Positions 41,343 through 50,764 of a stretch of DNA of 64,000 nt are shown one piece after another. Made by a program: the position numbers and the translations under genes. The stretch lies in assembly GCA_016779325.1 (NCBI GenBank), contig JADHNU010000007.1:1-64000 (forward strand), in the 5' to 3' direction. The notes beneath the pieces are model-generated. The model saw only the letters and a list, made by a program, of their open reading frames with translations. It did no database searches and had not been told where the DNA came from. Position 1 is the first letter of the stretch. The number at the start of each line of letters is the position of its first letter. This stretch comes from Pseudomonadales bacterium. Lineage in GTDB: Bacteria > Pseudomonadota > Gammaproteobacteria > Pseudomonadales > Azotimanducaceae.

Positions 41343-42226
41343 CAGTTCGTCTCCCCTTGGCAACGGCCTAGGGCCTCCGCCACCACGCGCTTAACAAGCA
41401 CGCCGCAAATGCGCCGACGGAAGTCCGCCGAGCCGCGCTTATCGGAAATGGGCCGAGCGGCCTCCATGGCGGCCGCTGCCGCCGCCTCGAGGGCCTCCGG
41501 CTCGCCGCGGGTGCCCACCAGGGCTGCGCCCGCCGCTTCCGCCAAAAAGGCCTGGGGCGCCACCGCTCCGAGGGCGATGCGTGCCGCCGTAATGACGCCT
41601 GCCTCGTCTACCGTGATCCGCGCGCCCACACCCACCACGGCAATGTCCATCTCCGTGCGGGGGGTAAAGCGTTGGTAGGCGTCGCCGCTGCGCGGCGCCG
41701 GCGCCGGCGCCTTAAGGGCCAGCAGGACTTCCCCGGGCTGCAGGGCATTTTTACCCACGCCCACCACGAAAGCTTCTACGGGCAGGCGCCGCTCACCCTC
41801 GGCGGTCAAGATGTGGGCTTCAAAGCCGTTGGCAATGAGCGCAGGAATGGTATCGCCCGCGGGAGAGGCGTTGCACAGATTGCCCCCGAGGGACGCCCGG
41901 CCTTGAATCTGCGAAGAGCCAATGAGATCGATGGCGTGCGCTAAGCCAGGGAAAGCCTCGGCAACGAGGGGAAACCCCTTAACCTTCGCCGCGGGAACGG
42001 AGGCCCCGACAGTGAGCTCCGCACCGCTCAGCTCGAGGGCCCCCGTCTCGGCGATGCGCTTGATGTCGATAATGCGCCGGGGCGCCCGATTGCCTTGCTT
42101 CATCTGCACGAGCAAATCCGTGCCGCCGGCCAGAATTTGCGTCATCTCGCCGGCCCCCTGGGCCGTGCTCAAGCACGACCGCAGCGCCGCCACGGACGTG
42201 GGCGCCTCGTAGGCAAAACCCTCCAT
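41342..42226 (-). CDS. Molybdenum hydroxylase FAD-binding medium subunit
   Basis: 294 aa. FAD motifs LAGGTDLLVQMKQG and IGSSQIQGRASLGGNLCNASPAGDTIPAL; the C-terminal CO-dehydrogenase flavoprotein domain ends ADFRRRICGVLVKRVVAEAL. The start is ATG at 42226 with GGAGG 4 nt upstream. First gene of medium-small-large order, the common order in this family; divergent from pepQ over 166 bp. No XdhC-type or CoxDEF-type maturation gene is near. Confidence 0.95.
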   Translation of the reverse strand: MEGFAYEAPTSVAALRSCLSTAQGAGEMTQILAGGTDLLVQMKQGNRAPRRIIDIKRIAETGALELSGAELTVGASVPAAKVKGFPLVAEAFPGLAHAIDLIGSSQIQGRASLGGNLCNASPAGDTIPALIANGFEAHILTAEGERRLPVEAFVVGVGKNALQPGEVLLALKAPAPAPRSGDAYQRFTPRTEMDIAVVGVGARITVDEAGVITAARIALGAVAPQAFLAEAAGAALVGTRGEPEALEAAAAAAMEAARPISDKRGSADFRRRICGVLVKRVVAEALGRCQGETN

Positions 42227-42392
42227 AACCCCTCCAAAATTTCGCCGAAATGGTCAAACGCGAGCCCTGCCCGGGCAGACTCCCCGCCTTCTCCTCACCC
42301 CCTTGTATACCATGGGGCCGGCCGTGGACTCCATGGCCTGGGCCTTCCTCCCGCGCCCAAGTAAACTGGTCCTTCCTCGTCTGGAGAACGCC

Positions 42393-43706
42393 ATGCCTGC
42401 CCCTGCCCCCTTAGCCGCCCTGCACCGTGATCACCTTCGTCAGCTCACCCAGCGCTATCAAGCGGCCCTCGCTACGGAACAGCTCGGCGGCGTGGTGCTT
42501 TTGGCGGGGGCGCCGGCCTTCCATTTCCTGGACGATACGACGGCCAGCTGGAAACCCAACCCCCACTTTTCCCTCTTTGCGCCCCTGCCCGATGCCGCCG
42601 GCTCCGCGGTCCTCGTACCCGCGGAGGGCGAAGCGGTCCTGCTGCATCTCCAACCCGACGATTTTTGGCACGCCCCGCCGAAAGCGCCCCGCGGCGCCTG
42701 GCTCGACGCCCTCGACTTCAAGACGATCACCAGCGAAGCGGCGCGGGATCAGGAAATCGCCCAGTGGGCAGCGGCCCAGCGCGGGGCCGTGGTCACCTTA
42801 GGGCCTGGCCATCGAGACCCGGCAGGTTTCCGCGCCCGGGTCGACTTTGCGCGCGCCCAAAAAACCCCTTACGAACTGGCGTGCCTCCGGGCAGCGAACC
42901 GCGTGGCGGTGAAGGGGCATCGTGCGGTGCAAGCCGGCTTCGAAGCCGGGGAAAGCGAATTTGCCCTGCACCTACGCTATTTAGCGGCCACGGACCACGA
43001 AGACCACGAGCTGCCCTACACGAACATCATCGGGCTTGATGAGCGAGGCGCGATCCTCCATTACCACCACCGGCGCCGGGAGGCGGGCCCGGGCGAGAGC
43101 CTACTCATCGATGCCGGGGCCAGCTATGCCGGCTACGCAGCGGACATTACGCGCAGCTACGCCCGCAGCCCCGGCCCCTTTCAGGCGCTCATCGACGCCA
43201 TGGATCGGCTGCAGCAGGGCCTGATCGCGCAGCTTCGCCCGGGCATCCCCTGGCCAGCCATGCAGTCGGCCTGCATGGGGGCCCTGGCGGAGGTGCTCGT
43301 GGACAGCGGGCTGGCTATGGCATCGAAGGAGGCGGTGCTGGAGGCGGGACTGCCGGAGTGCTTCATGCCCCATGGGCTTGGCCATCTGCTGGGCATCCAG
43401 GTGCACGACGCCGGTGGCCAGCTGGCGGACGCGAGCGGCACCCTGGCGCCGCCCCCCGCCCAACACCCCGCCCTGCGGCTCACCCGAACCCTCGAAGAAA
43501 ACGTGGTGGTCACCGTGGAACCGGGCCTCTACTTCATTCCCCGCTTTTTAAAGGCGCTTCGAGAAGGGCCCCACCACGCCCTCCTCAACTGGCCTCTGGT
43601 GGAGGCCATGACGCCCTACGGCGGCATCCGCATCGAAGATAACGTGCGCATCACCGCCGACGGGGTGGAAAACTTCACCCGCGACGCGTTCGCAGCGGAG
43701 GCTTAA
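42393..43706 (+). CDS. pepQ: Xaa-Pro dipeptidase
   Basis: 437 aa metallopeptidase, near E. coli PepQ (443). The start is ATG at 42393 with GGAG 6 nt upstream. Metal ligands are in LLIDAGASYAGYAADITRSY (two Asp), FMPHGLGHLLGIQVHD (His), VTVEPGLYFIP (Glu) and YGGIRIEDNV (Glu). It splits X-Pro dipeptides in the cytoplasm. An S9 peptidase gene follows by 3 bp, so the two probably work together on proline-containing peptides. TAAACT 25 nt upstream may be its -10. Confidence 0.93.
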   Translation: MPAPAPLAALHRDHLRQLTQRYQAALATEQLGGVVLLAGAPAFHFLDDTTASWKPNPHFSLFAPLPDAAGSAVLVPAEGEAVLLHLQPDDFWHAPPKAPRGAWLDALDFKTITSEAARDQEIAQWAAAQRGAVVTLGPGHRDPAGFRARVDFARAQKTPYELACLRAANRVAVKGHRAVQAGFEAGESEFALHLRYLAATDHEDHELPYTNIIGLDERGAILHYHHRRREAGPGESLLIDAGASYAGYAADITRSYARSPGPFQALIDAMDRLQQGLIAQLRPGIPWPAMQSACMGALAEVLVDSGLAMASKEAVLEAGLPECFMPHGLGHLLGIQVHDAGGQLADASGTLAPPPAQHPALRLTRTLEENVVVTVEPGLYFIPRFLKALREGPHHALLNWPLVEAMTPYGGIRIEDNVRITADGVENFTRDAFAAEA

Positions 43707-43709
43707 GCC

Positions 43710-45878
43710 ATGGCAGACACCCAAGCCCTTACCCTCGAGCGGCTTTTTGCCTCCCCGCCCCTGGCCGGGCCCACCCTGAGCCAGTTCCGCTTTGCGCCCG
43801 AGGGCCAGGCCCTGGCCTGGCTGCAAACGGCCCCCGGGGACGGCAACCAGCTCGACCTCTGGCTCGGCACCTGGTCCGAGGAAGCGCCCCTCACCATGCG
43901 CTGCCTTGTCGCCGGGGACGCCCTCAGCTCCGGGCTTAAGATGACCGAAGCGGAGAAGGCCCGGCGCGAGCGCCTTCGCCTATTTTTCTCTGGCATCACG
44001 GAATTTCACTGGCGCAGCGACGGCCAGGCCCTCCGCCTCACCCTCGACGGCGTCGCCTATGAGCTCACCCTCGCCGATAACACGCTGACGCGGCTCAGCC
44101 CGGAAGATCACCGCGTTCATCAACTCACGAGCGCCCCCGGGGATGGCCGCTTTGCCTATGTCCACGAGGGCGATCTCTGGCTAGGGGGGGACGGGGGTGC
44201 GGTGCGCCAGCTCACCCGGGAAGCAGCGGAGGGGGTGGTGGTCGGGCTCCCGGACTTTATCGCCGCGGAGGAAATGCACCGCCAGGACGCGTTCTGGTTT
44301 TCCCCCGACGGCCGCTACCTGGCCTTCCTGAAGGCAGACGAGACCCCCATTCCCGAAACCCTGCGCTTCGACGCCACGGAAGCGGGGATCGAGGCGATTG
44401 CCCAGCGTTACCCCTTCACCGGCGGCCCCAACGCTACCCTATCCCTCGGTCTCCTCGAACTGGCCACGGGCACGCTCCAGTGGCTGCCCTGGCAAGCAGA
44501 GCAAGAGGACTACCTTGCCCGGGTCACCTGGGCGCCCACAAGCGACGCCCTTTACCTACAGCGGCAGCCCCGAAACCAACGGCGCCTCACGCTCCTGCGC
44601 CTGACCCTCGATGGGACGCTCACCGAAGTCCACGAAGAACACAGCGAAAGCTGGGTGAATTTGCACGACGATTTCCGGCCCCTTCGCGGCGGCGGCGCCC
44701 TCTGGAGCGCGGAACGGGGCGGCCCCCGCCAGCTTTATCGGCTCCCCCTCCGCGAAGACGGCCCGGAGCGCCGGCTCACCCCCGACGGCACCATCGTTCA
44801 TCGGGTGCTGGCGGTGCAGGAAAGCCGGGGCGAGGTGCTCTTCGAAGGCACGCTGGACGACCCCACGGCGCGGCACATTCTGCGCGGTCACCTTGACGGC
44901 CGCCCCCCCGTGGCCCTCACGGACGGGGCCGCCTGGCACCAGGGCAGCGCAAGCCCCGATGGGCAACGGCTCGTCATTCTGCGGGAGAGCGCGACGGCGC
45001 CACCGGGAGCCCGCTTCTGCGACGGCGAGGGAACGCCCTTAGCCGTGCTGGCGGACAACCCTCTCGACCACCCCGATCATGCCTATGCGCCCTACCTGGC
45101 GGCGCGGCGGACGCCGGAAATCGGCTCCCTCTTCGCCGAGGACGGCCAAGCCCTGTACTACCGCCTGACGCGCCCCGCCGGCGACGGCCCCTTCCCAGTC
45201 ATCTTGGCCGTCTACGGCGGCCCCGGCGCCCAACGGGTGACCCGGGGCTGGCCACCGCTCCTGCATCAGGTGTTTGTGCAGCAGGGCTGGGCCGTTCTTG
45301 AGCTCGATAACCGGGGCAGCGCGGGCCGGGGCGAAGCCTTTGAGCGACCCATCCACCGGCGCCTGGGGGAAATGGAAGTGCGCGACCAGTTCGCCGCGCT
45401 CGATCACTTTGCCGCCGCGCCCTGGTTCGATGAAGCGCGGGTGGCCGTATTTGGCCACAGCTATGGCGGGTTCATGGCGCTGCGCTGCCTCGCCGAAGCC
45501 CCCCATCGCTTTCGCGCGGCCGTGTCCGTGGCGCCGGTCACGGACTGGACGCTCTACGATACGCACTACACGGAACGCTATCTCGAAACGCCCCAGAGCA
45601 ATCCCGAGGGCTACGAAGCGTCCGGGGTACTTGGCCGCCTGCCAGGCCTCGCCCAGGCCCCCGGCGCCCTGCTCCTGGTACACGGCATGGCCGATGACAA
45701 CGTGCTATTCACCCACAGTACGCGACTCATGGCCGCCCTTCAGCAGGCGCAGGTGCCCTTTGAAATGATGGCCTATCCCGGGGCCAAGCATGCCATCGCT
45801 GGCGCGGCCCTCAGCGGCCATCGCTACGGCCAGCTTTGCGCATTCCTGGCCCGGCGCTTCACGGAGGACGCCCCATGA
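43710..45878 (+). CDS. S9 family peptidase, dipeptidyl-peptidase IV type
   Basis: 722 aa. An N-terminal beta-propeller (about 20-440, with DPP IV entry ITEFHWRSDGQAL, FIAAEEMHRQDAFWFSPDGRYLAFLK) comes before an alpha/beta hydrolase with the catalytic triad Ser584 (GHSYGGF), Asp662 (HGMADDNV) and His694 (GAKHAI). The EE pair in AAEEMHRQ corresponds to the Glu residues that hold the substrate N-terminus in DPP IV. No signal peptide, so probably cytoplasmic. GGAGG 9 nt upstream. Overlaps the GNAT gene by ATGA. Confidence 0.93.
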   Translation: MADTQALTLERLFASPPLAGPTLSQFRFAPEGQALAWLQTAPGDGNQLDLWLGTWSEEAPLTMRCLVAGDALSSGLKMTEAEKARRERLRLFFSGITEFHWRSDGQALRLTLDGVAYELTLADNTLTRLSPEDHRVHQLTSAPGDGRFAYVHEGDLWLGGDGGAVRQLTREAAEGVVVGLPDFIAAEEMHRQDAFWFSPDGRYLAFLKADETPIPETLRFDATEAGIEAIAQRYPFTGGPNATLSLGLLELATGTLQWLPWQAEQEDYLARVTWAPTSDALYLQRQPRNQRRLTLLRLTLDGTLTEVHEEHSESWVNLHDDFRPLRGGGALWSAERGGPRQLYRLPLREDGPERRLTPDGTIVHRVLAVQESRGEVLFEGTLDDPTARHILRGHLDGRPPVALTDGAAWHQGSASPDGQRLVILRESATAPPGARFCDGEGTPLAVLADNPLDHPDHAYAPYLAARRTPEIGSLFAEDGQALYYRLTRPAGDGPFPVILAVYGGPGAQRVTRGWPPLLHQVFVQQGWAVLELDNRGSAGRGEAFERPIHRRLGEMEVRDQFAALDHFAAAPWFDEARVAVFGHSYGGFMALRCLAEAPHRFRAAVSVAPVTDWTLYDTHYTERYLETPQSNPEGYEASGVLGRLPGLAQAPGALLLVHGMADDNVLFTHSTRLMAALQQAQVPFEMMAYPGAKHAIAGAALSGHRYGQLCAFLARRFTEDAP

Positions 45879-46345
45879 CCGCTTCCTTTACCCTACGCCC
45901 CGCCGCCCTCGGCGATGTGCCCACGTTAGCGGCCTTCCAATGCGCCATGGCCTTGGAGACGGAGGACCACACCCTAGACGAAGCCACGGTGACAGCGGGC
46001 ATTCAAGGGCTGCTGACCCATCCCGATCGGGGCCGGGTTTGGGTCGCCGTGGACGAAGCGGATGCCTGCATCGGCACGGCCTCCGTGACCTTCGAATGGA
46101 GCGATTGGCGCAACGGCACCTTTTGGTGGCTCCAAAGCGTCTACGTCCTGCCCCCCTGGCGCCAGCGCGGCGTCTTCAGCGCGCTCTATCAAACGCTTCG
46201 GGAGGGCGCCCTCACCGACCCCACGGGCATCGGCCTGCGGCTCTACGTGGAGCGAGACAACGCCCGGGCCCAGCGCACCTACGCGGCCCTGGGCATGCGG
46301 GAAACGGACTATCGGCTTTTCGAAGAGGAATTTCCGAAGGGCTAA
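45875..46345 (+). CDS. GNAT-family N-acetyltransferase
   Basis: 156 aa. FTLRPAALGDVPTLAAFQCAMALETE opens the fold; the acetyl-CoA loop is VYVLPPWRQRGVFSALYQTL (a variant of RxxGxG/A), and the end is LYVERDNARAQRTYAALGM. It starts by ATGA overlap with the peptidase gene. The target, a small molecule or a protein amine, cannot be told. It is the last gene of the pepQ-S9-GNAT unit; a 4-bp GGGC/GCCC hairpin after it is too weak to call as a terminator. Confidence 0.9.
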   Translation: MTASFTLRPAALGDVPTLAAFQCAMALETEDHTLDEATVTAGIQGLLTHPDRGRVWVAVDEADACIGTASVTFEWSDWRNGTFWWLQSVYVLPPWRQRGVFSALYQTLREGALTDPTGIGLRLYVERDNARAQRTYAALGMRETDYRLFEEEFPKG

Positions 46346-46355
46346 GGCCCAGGCA

Positions 46356-47132
46356 TCACGCCGCGAGCAGGGCCGTGCGCGCAAAGAGCCGACGATAGTT
46401 CTCCGTGGTGGCCTGCGCCAGCACGGCCTCCGACACCCCCTGGCACTGGGCAAGCACGGCGGCCGTATGAGGTAACAGCGCCGGCTCGTTCTGCTGGCCC
46501 CGATGGGGCACGGGGGCCAGCCAGGGCGCATCCGTTTCCACGAGCAGCCGGTCTAGCGGCACGGCCCGGGCCACGGTGCGCAGGGCCTCGGCATTTTTGA
46601 AGGTGACGATGCCGGAAAAGCTGATGTAGTACCCAAGCGCCAGCGCCGCTTCGGCCGTTGCCAGATCTTCCGTGAAGCAATGCAGCACGCCGGCTTCCGG
46701 TCGCGCTCCCGCCGCGCGCAGCAGGGCGAGGGTATCGGCCCGGGCCTCGCGGGTATGAATGATGACGGGCAAGGACCGCGCCGCCGCCAGCGTCAGATGC
46801 TGTTCAAAGCGTTGCTGCTGAAGGACTCGATCGGGCGCAGCGGGGTCGGCGTAATCGAGCCCCGTTTCCCCCAAGGCCACCACGCCCGGCGCATCCACCG
46901 CGCCTTCCACCGCCGCCCAGTCGTCCCCCGAGGCCTGGACGGCCAAGGGATGGACCCCCACGCTGGCATCAAGATGGGCACTGGCCCGCGCAAGCCCCAG
47001 GACCCGGTCAAAGTGCGCGGGATCCGCGCCCACGCAAAGCATGTGCCCCACCCCCGCCGCCTGCGCCCGAGCAACGCTCTCCGGGGCCGGGCGATCGAGA
47101 TAATCGAGATGGCAATGGCTATCAACGAGCAT
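46356..47132 (-). CDS. TatD-family metal-dependent hydrolase
   Basis: 258 aa TIM-barrel enzyme (YcfH/TatD group). Metal ligands: DSHCHLDYLD, the Glu in ALGETGLDY, HTREA, VLHCFTED, and the Asp in LVETDAPWLAP. Members act as DNases or as D-aminoacyl-tRNA deacylases. The start is ATG at 47132 with GAGGA 6 nt upstream, 23 bp after pilZ. The pilZ-tatD pairing is the usual end of the gammaproteobacterial tmk-holB-pilZ-tatD string, but the first two are absent here. Confidence 0.92.
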   Translation of the reverse strand: MLVDSHCHLDYLDRPAPESVARAQAAGVGHMLCVGADPAHFDRVLGLARASAHLDASVGVHPLAVQASGDDWAAVEGAVDAPGVVALGETGLDYADPAAPDRVLQQQRFEQHLTLAAARSLPVIIHTREARADTLALLRAAGARPEAGVLHCFTEDLATAEAALALGYYISFSGIVTFKNAEALRTVARAVPLDRLLVETDAPWLAPVPHRGQQNEPALLPHTAAVLAQCQGVSEAVLAQATTENYRRLFARTALLAA

Positions 47133-47155
47133 GGGCGTTCCTCGAGGTGGCGCGA

Positions 47156-47512
47156 CTAAAGGGTGTGGGTGGGGCGTTCACTGTCCCCAAGCCCCACCAG
47201 CTGCCGTTCGATATAACGACGGGCCGGGCAAGCCGGGTCGCTAAAGGCCACCCCAAAGCCTGGCTTTCTCGCCCCTTGCGCCTGCGGGGGCGTGGCCCAA
47301 ACCACTCGTGCCGCCGTGGGAAACTTCTCCGGCGCATCAAGCAAGCTGAGGAGCAGGAAGAGCTCCGTCCCGAGGGGATAAAGCGTTTGGGTGGGAATGA
47401 AGAGCCCGCCGTGGGTCAGAAACGGCATATAGGCGCCATAAAGGGCGGCCCGATCCCTGATTTCAAAGGACAGCAGTTTGCTGCGCTCGAGGGCGGGGCT
47501 TCCCTTAGCCAT
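47156..47512 (-). CDS. pilZ: PilZ-domain type IV pilus assembly protein
   Basis: 118 aa, the same length as P. aeruginosa PilZ, and matching it along its length (DRAALYGAYMPFLTHGGLFIPT, LGTELFLLLSLLDAPEK, VVWATP, GFGVAF). Like that protein it lacks the RxxxR motif for cyclic di-GMP, so it is the non-binding type that helps pilus assembly. The start is ATG at 47512 with GGAG 7 nt upstream and overlaps the end of rlmM by 8 bp. Confidence 0.92.
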   Translation of the reverse strand: MAKGSPALERSKLLSFEIRDRAALYGAYMPFLTHGGLFIPTQTLYPLGTELFLLLSLLDAPEKFPTAARVVWATPPQAQGARKPGFGVAFSDPACPARRYIERQLVGLGDSERPTHTL

Positions 47513-48596
47513 GGCGGGCTCCAGCGGGGCCAGCGGCGCTTCGCGGCGCGGCGTAGCAGGTCACTTCTTCCCGATCATGATAAAGCTGCTTCACGGAGAA
47601 GGTGTACTCCTCCGCCCGGGGCCCGAGGGTTCGAAAGAAGCGCGCGCGCGCATCGACCACCGCGGCGTGACGCTGCTTCATGGGCAGTTTCAAGTTAAAT
47701 ATCGCGCGGGCCGCCCAGCGACGGCGCAGCCAACGCGCCAAGGTTTCGACGACCCGGGCCGGTTTGTCGACCACATCGCAGCAGAGCCAGTCCACGGGCA
47801 CCGGGGGCTCGTAGGTAAAGGCGTCGGCGCGCACATGAATCACAAGGGGATCATCGGCAAGCTCCGGCGCCAGCGCCCCATGGTCCACGGCGAAGACCTC
47901 GGCCCCAAGGCTGCGCAGGACAAAGGTCCAGCCCCCCGGGGCCGCGCCCAGATCCACCGCCCGGGGTCGTCCAGCGAAGGTCAAGTGCCGTTCCGTGGGC
48001 GTTAAAAACGCCAAGAAGGCCTCCTGAAGCTTCACCCCCGAGCGGCTCGGCGCCCCCGCGAGGCGCCGCAGCCGGCGCACGCCCCCAGGCTCCTCAAGGC
48101 TAAGGGATACCGGGGCGTAGCCCACCCAGGCGGCCGTGCCCGAGGTCAGGGTGATGTGCAGGCGTAGCTTTTGATCCCGGGGCCCCGCCAGCCGCCCCGC
48201 TCGCTCCAGGGCGCCCCGGACCGGCCCAGCAAGGCGCTTGCTGAGCCGCTCCAACCCGGCGAAGGCTGGCCCCGGGGGCGTTTCCACAAGCACGTCGGCC
48301 ACGGGCCAAGGCGCGCCCCCGGCTAAACCGCTGGCGCGGTCCGTGGGATCGAGATTCTCGAGGCAGGGTCCCGTAACCGCCAGCTGGCGGCAAAACACCA
48401 GGTTTTGAAGGCTCGGCGCCCCGCGCAGGGTCAGAAGCTCACGCCCCGACACGCCATAGGCGACCCACTCCACCACGCCCTCCCCGGCCTGGGTGCGGGC
48501 GTAACCCCCTACCCCTTCCTCGGCGAGGGCCACGGTGAGCTCCGCCGCCAAATCCCCCTCAAAGCCCGGGCGGCACAGCCCGAGAAAGCGATCCAT
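47505..48596 (-). CDS. rlmM: 23S rRNA (cytidine-2498-2'-O) methyltransferase RlmM
   Basis: 363 aa (E. coli 366). The start is ATG at 48596 with AAGG 6 nt upstream. N-terminal THUMP-like half: FLGLCRPGFEGDLAAELT; catalytic half: RAVDLGAAPGGWTFVLRSLGAEVFAVDHG (SAM site), DAFTYEPPVPVDWLCCDVVDKPARV, NLKLPMKQRH (catalytic Lys) and YHDREEVTCY. It lies 7 bp after the TonB-dependent receptor gene, an unusual neighbour for an rRNA enzyme. Confidence 0.94.
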   Translation of the reverse strand: MDRFLGLCRPGFEGDLAAELTVALAEEGVGGYARTQAGEGVVEWVAYGVSGRELLTLRGAPSLQNLVFCRQLAVTGPCLENLDPTDRASGLAGGAPWPVADVLVETPPGPAFAGLERLSKRLAGPVRGALERAGRLAGPRDQKLRLHITLTSGTAAWVGYAPVSLSLEEPGGVRRLRRLAGAPSRSGVKLQEAFLAFLTPTERHLTFAGRPRAVDLGAAPGGWTFVLRSLGAEVFAVDHGALAPELADDPLVIHVRADAFTYEPPVPVDWLCCDVVDKPARVVETLARWLRRRWAARAIFNLKLPMKQRHAAVVDARARFFRTLGPRAEEYTFSVKQLYHDREEVTCYAAPRSAAGPAGARHG

Positions 48597-48603
48597 GGGC
48601 ACC

Positions 48604-50679
48604 TTAGAAGTCGTAGCGCAGGCTGACGTGGGCGCGCTGCGGCTGCCCGACGAAATAGCGCTCATTACCGAAGGCCAAATCGGCCCGCTCCGCGTAGCGC
48701 TCGTCGGCCAGATTGAGAATCCGGGCCGAGAGGGTGAGGCGATCGGCAACGGCATAGCGGCCCCGGAGGTTCCAAACCCGATGGCCGTCGTAGCGGGCCG
48801 TATTGCCCGCATCCATGAAGTAATCCCCCATGGTGACGTTCTCTAGCTCGAGGCTGAGGGCCTCCGTGGGCGTCCATCGCACCTGGGCGGAACCGAGCCA
48901 GCGCGGGGCCGTATCGACGTCATCCCCCGCCGTGATGGTCTCCCCCCGGCCCAGGTCCTGGGAGAAGGCGTAGCGATGGCGTGCGTAGGTGGCCTGCACC
49001 GCCACCGACAGGGTTGGATAGAGATCGAAGGCCAGCTGCCCTTCCACCCCATCGCTGTCCGTTTTCCCCGCGGAAATGTTGAAGCCCTCCGCGTCCCGGA
49101 GGACCTGGTCCTCGGCGCGCTGATCGAAGGCCGTTAAGGTCAAGGAAAGCCCGTCCCGGGCGTACCCGTAAGCCACCTCGAAGCTGCGCACGAACTCGCT
49201 GCGCAAATCGGCCACGCTTTGCCCAGACTGCAAGCGATAGAGCTCCGTACTCTGCGGTGCCCGGAAGCCTGCAGAGGCGCTCACGGATAGCTGGCTGCGC
49301 TCCGACAGTCCGTAGACCAGGCCGAGGCGCCCGGCTTGATCGCTGAACTGATCTTTCCGGTCGGCAGGCCGGGTATAGAGGCAACCGCCAAAGCCGCAGA
49401 CCGTGCCATCCTCCCGCGAATTGCCGTCGGCCATGCGGTTATCGTAGTCATAGCGCAGCTGCTCGAGGCGTGCGCTGTGCACGAGGGTCAGCACCGGCGA
49501 GAGGTCAAAGGCCACATCAAAGAAGGCCGCCGCAAGCGTGCTCTCTATGGTGTAGTCGTAGTGCTTACCCTCAGGACGCGTCGCCACCAGGAAGGCGGAG
49601 CCCACGGTCCGGCCGTCCTGCTCTTGGCTCAACCAGGTATCTGCCCACTCCAGCTGCACCCCGGCCGTACCGCGCCACCGCGCCCCGGCGCCTTGCAGAC
49701 GCGCCACCAGCCCCAGGCTGTCCTGTCCGTTTTCCTCCAGGGGCTTCCCAGGAAGAAAATGCTGCAGGAACTCCATTTCGGACGTACGAAGATAGGGGGT
49801 GAGCCCAAGGGTGACGCCGCCGGCGAGATCCCGCTCAAGGCCGAGGGAGACCCGCAGGGCGTAGGCTTCCCGGTAGGCCTCGGGGTTGGCGTTGGTATTG
49901 CGTACCGTGGCATCGGCGAAAGCCTCTGGCCCCACTACGTAGCCGCCGGTATTTTGGTCCAGGCTCGCGCCGGAGAGCTGAAAATCGTGCCGCCAAGCGC
50001 CCCGCTCCCCCTGAGCCCGGAGCGACCCCTTGCGATGGCGGAAGCCCGTGTCGTCCTGCCACCCGTCCGTATCCACCACATCGAAGGCCGCGAGGACCCG
50101 TTCCTGCCCAAGGGGCGCCGCCAGCTGGCCCCGAAGTTGACCGTAGGACCAGGGCCCAAGCTCCCCCTCGACCATCCCCGTCGGACCCGCAAGGTCCTGC
50201 GCCGGGGCGGGCGTTCGGACGTTTATCGCCCCGAAGAGGGCCGTACCACCATAGAGGGCCGAGGCCGGCCCCCGCAGCACTTCCACCCCAGCGGCCTGAG
50301 CAAGGTTCAGCTCGAAGAGGTTATTGACGTTACAGAAGCCAGCGGGGCGGAGAGGAATACCGTCCTCTAAAAGCAGGAACGCGCCGCAGGCCCCGGGCCC
50401 AGAGAGCACGGGGGACCGCAGGGCCATCAAGTGCTCCTGCCCCGACCCCCGGGAGACCCAGGCGCCTGGGACGCGCACCAAGAGCTCTTGACCGTGCACC
50501 GGCGCGAGGCCTGCAACCGTTTCCCCGCTGAGCGTGGTCAAGGCGCCCAGCTCGCTGAAGGCATCACTTAGGGCCGGCCGCGCCGACACCACCAGCGTTT
50601 CGATCGCCTCGCTCTCGGCCGCGGCAAGGGCCGGTAGGGCCGTTAAGGCCAGGGCGAGGGCGACGAAGGGGGTTTTCAT
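48604..50679 (-). CDS. TonB-dependent outer-membrane receptor
   Basis: 691 aa. The start is ATG at 50679 with GGAG 7 nt upstream, then a signal peptide cut near ALAAAE (about 21). A TonB-box-like ETLVVSA follows it; the plug domain (about 35-150) has VRVPGAWVSRGSG and VEVLRGPASALYGGTALFGAINVRTP. A 22-strand barrel ends in the outer-membrane signature VSLRYDF. Two extra Cys-bearing spots (GPGACGAF, GFCNVNN) in the plug may form a disulfide. The substrate (siderophore, vitamin or other) is not evident; the TonB2 system at 19672-24767 could drive it. Confidence 0.93.
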   Translation of the reverse strand: MKTPFVALALALTALPALAAAESEAIETLVVSARPALSDAFSELGALTTLSGETVAGLAPVHGQELLVRVPGAWVSRGSGQEHLMALRSPVLSGPGACGAFLLLEDGIPLRPAGFCNVNNLFELNLAQAAGVEVLRGPASALYGGTALFGAINVRTPAPAQDLAGPTGMVEGELGPWSYGQLRGQLAAPLGQERVLAAFDVVDTDGWQDDTGFRHRKGSLRAQGERGAWRHDFQLSGASLDQNTGGYVVGPEAFADATVRNTNANPEAYREAYALRVSLGLERDLAGGVTLGLTPYLRTSEMEFLQHFLPGKPLEENGQDSLGLVARLQGAGARWRGTAGVQLEWADTWLSQEQDGRTVGSAFLVATRPEGKHYDYTIESTLAAAFFDVAFDLSPVLTLVHSARLEQLRYDYDNRMADGNSREDGTVCGFGGCLYTRPADRKDQFSDQAGRLGLVYGLSERSQLSVSASAGFRAPQSTELYRLQSGQSVADLRSEFVRSFEVAYGYARDGLSLTLTAFDQRAEDQVLRDAEGFNISAGKTDSDGVEGQLAFDLYPTLSVAVQATYARHRYAFSQDLGRGETITAGDDVDTAPRWLGSAQVRWTPTEALSLELENVTMGDYFMDAGNTARYDGHRVWNLRGRYAVADRLTLSARILNLADERYAERADLAFGNERYFVGQPQRAHVSLRYDF

Positions 50680-50764
50680 GAACGATCTCCACTCAGACGG
50701 GCTAGGGGACAAGCTTTCGGCGCGGACCTTAGCGCAGGGTTTTAGGGCCAGCAATGGGGGCTGC

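Noticed and set aside
38605..42226. Aerobic CO dehydrogenase (coxMSL)
   Set aside because: Subunit order matches, but the large subunit lacks the AYRCSFR loop of true CO dehydrogenase.
46333..46346. Hairpin after the GNAT gene as terminator
   Set aside because: Only a 4-bp GGGC/GCCC stem and no T-run.
49336..50370. 344-codon open frame antisense to the TonB-dependent receptor
   Set aside because: Shadow frame with composition typical of reversed GC-rich codons; no family pattern.
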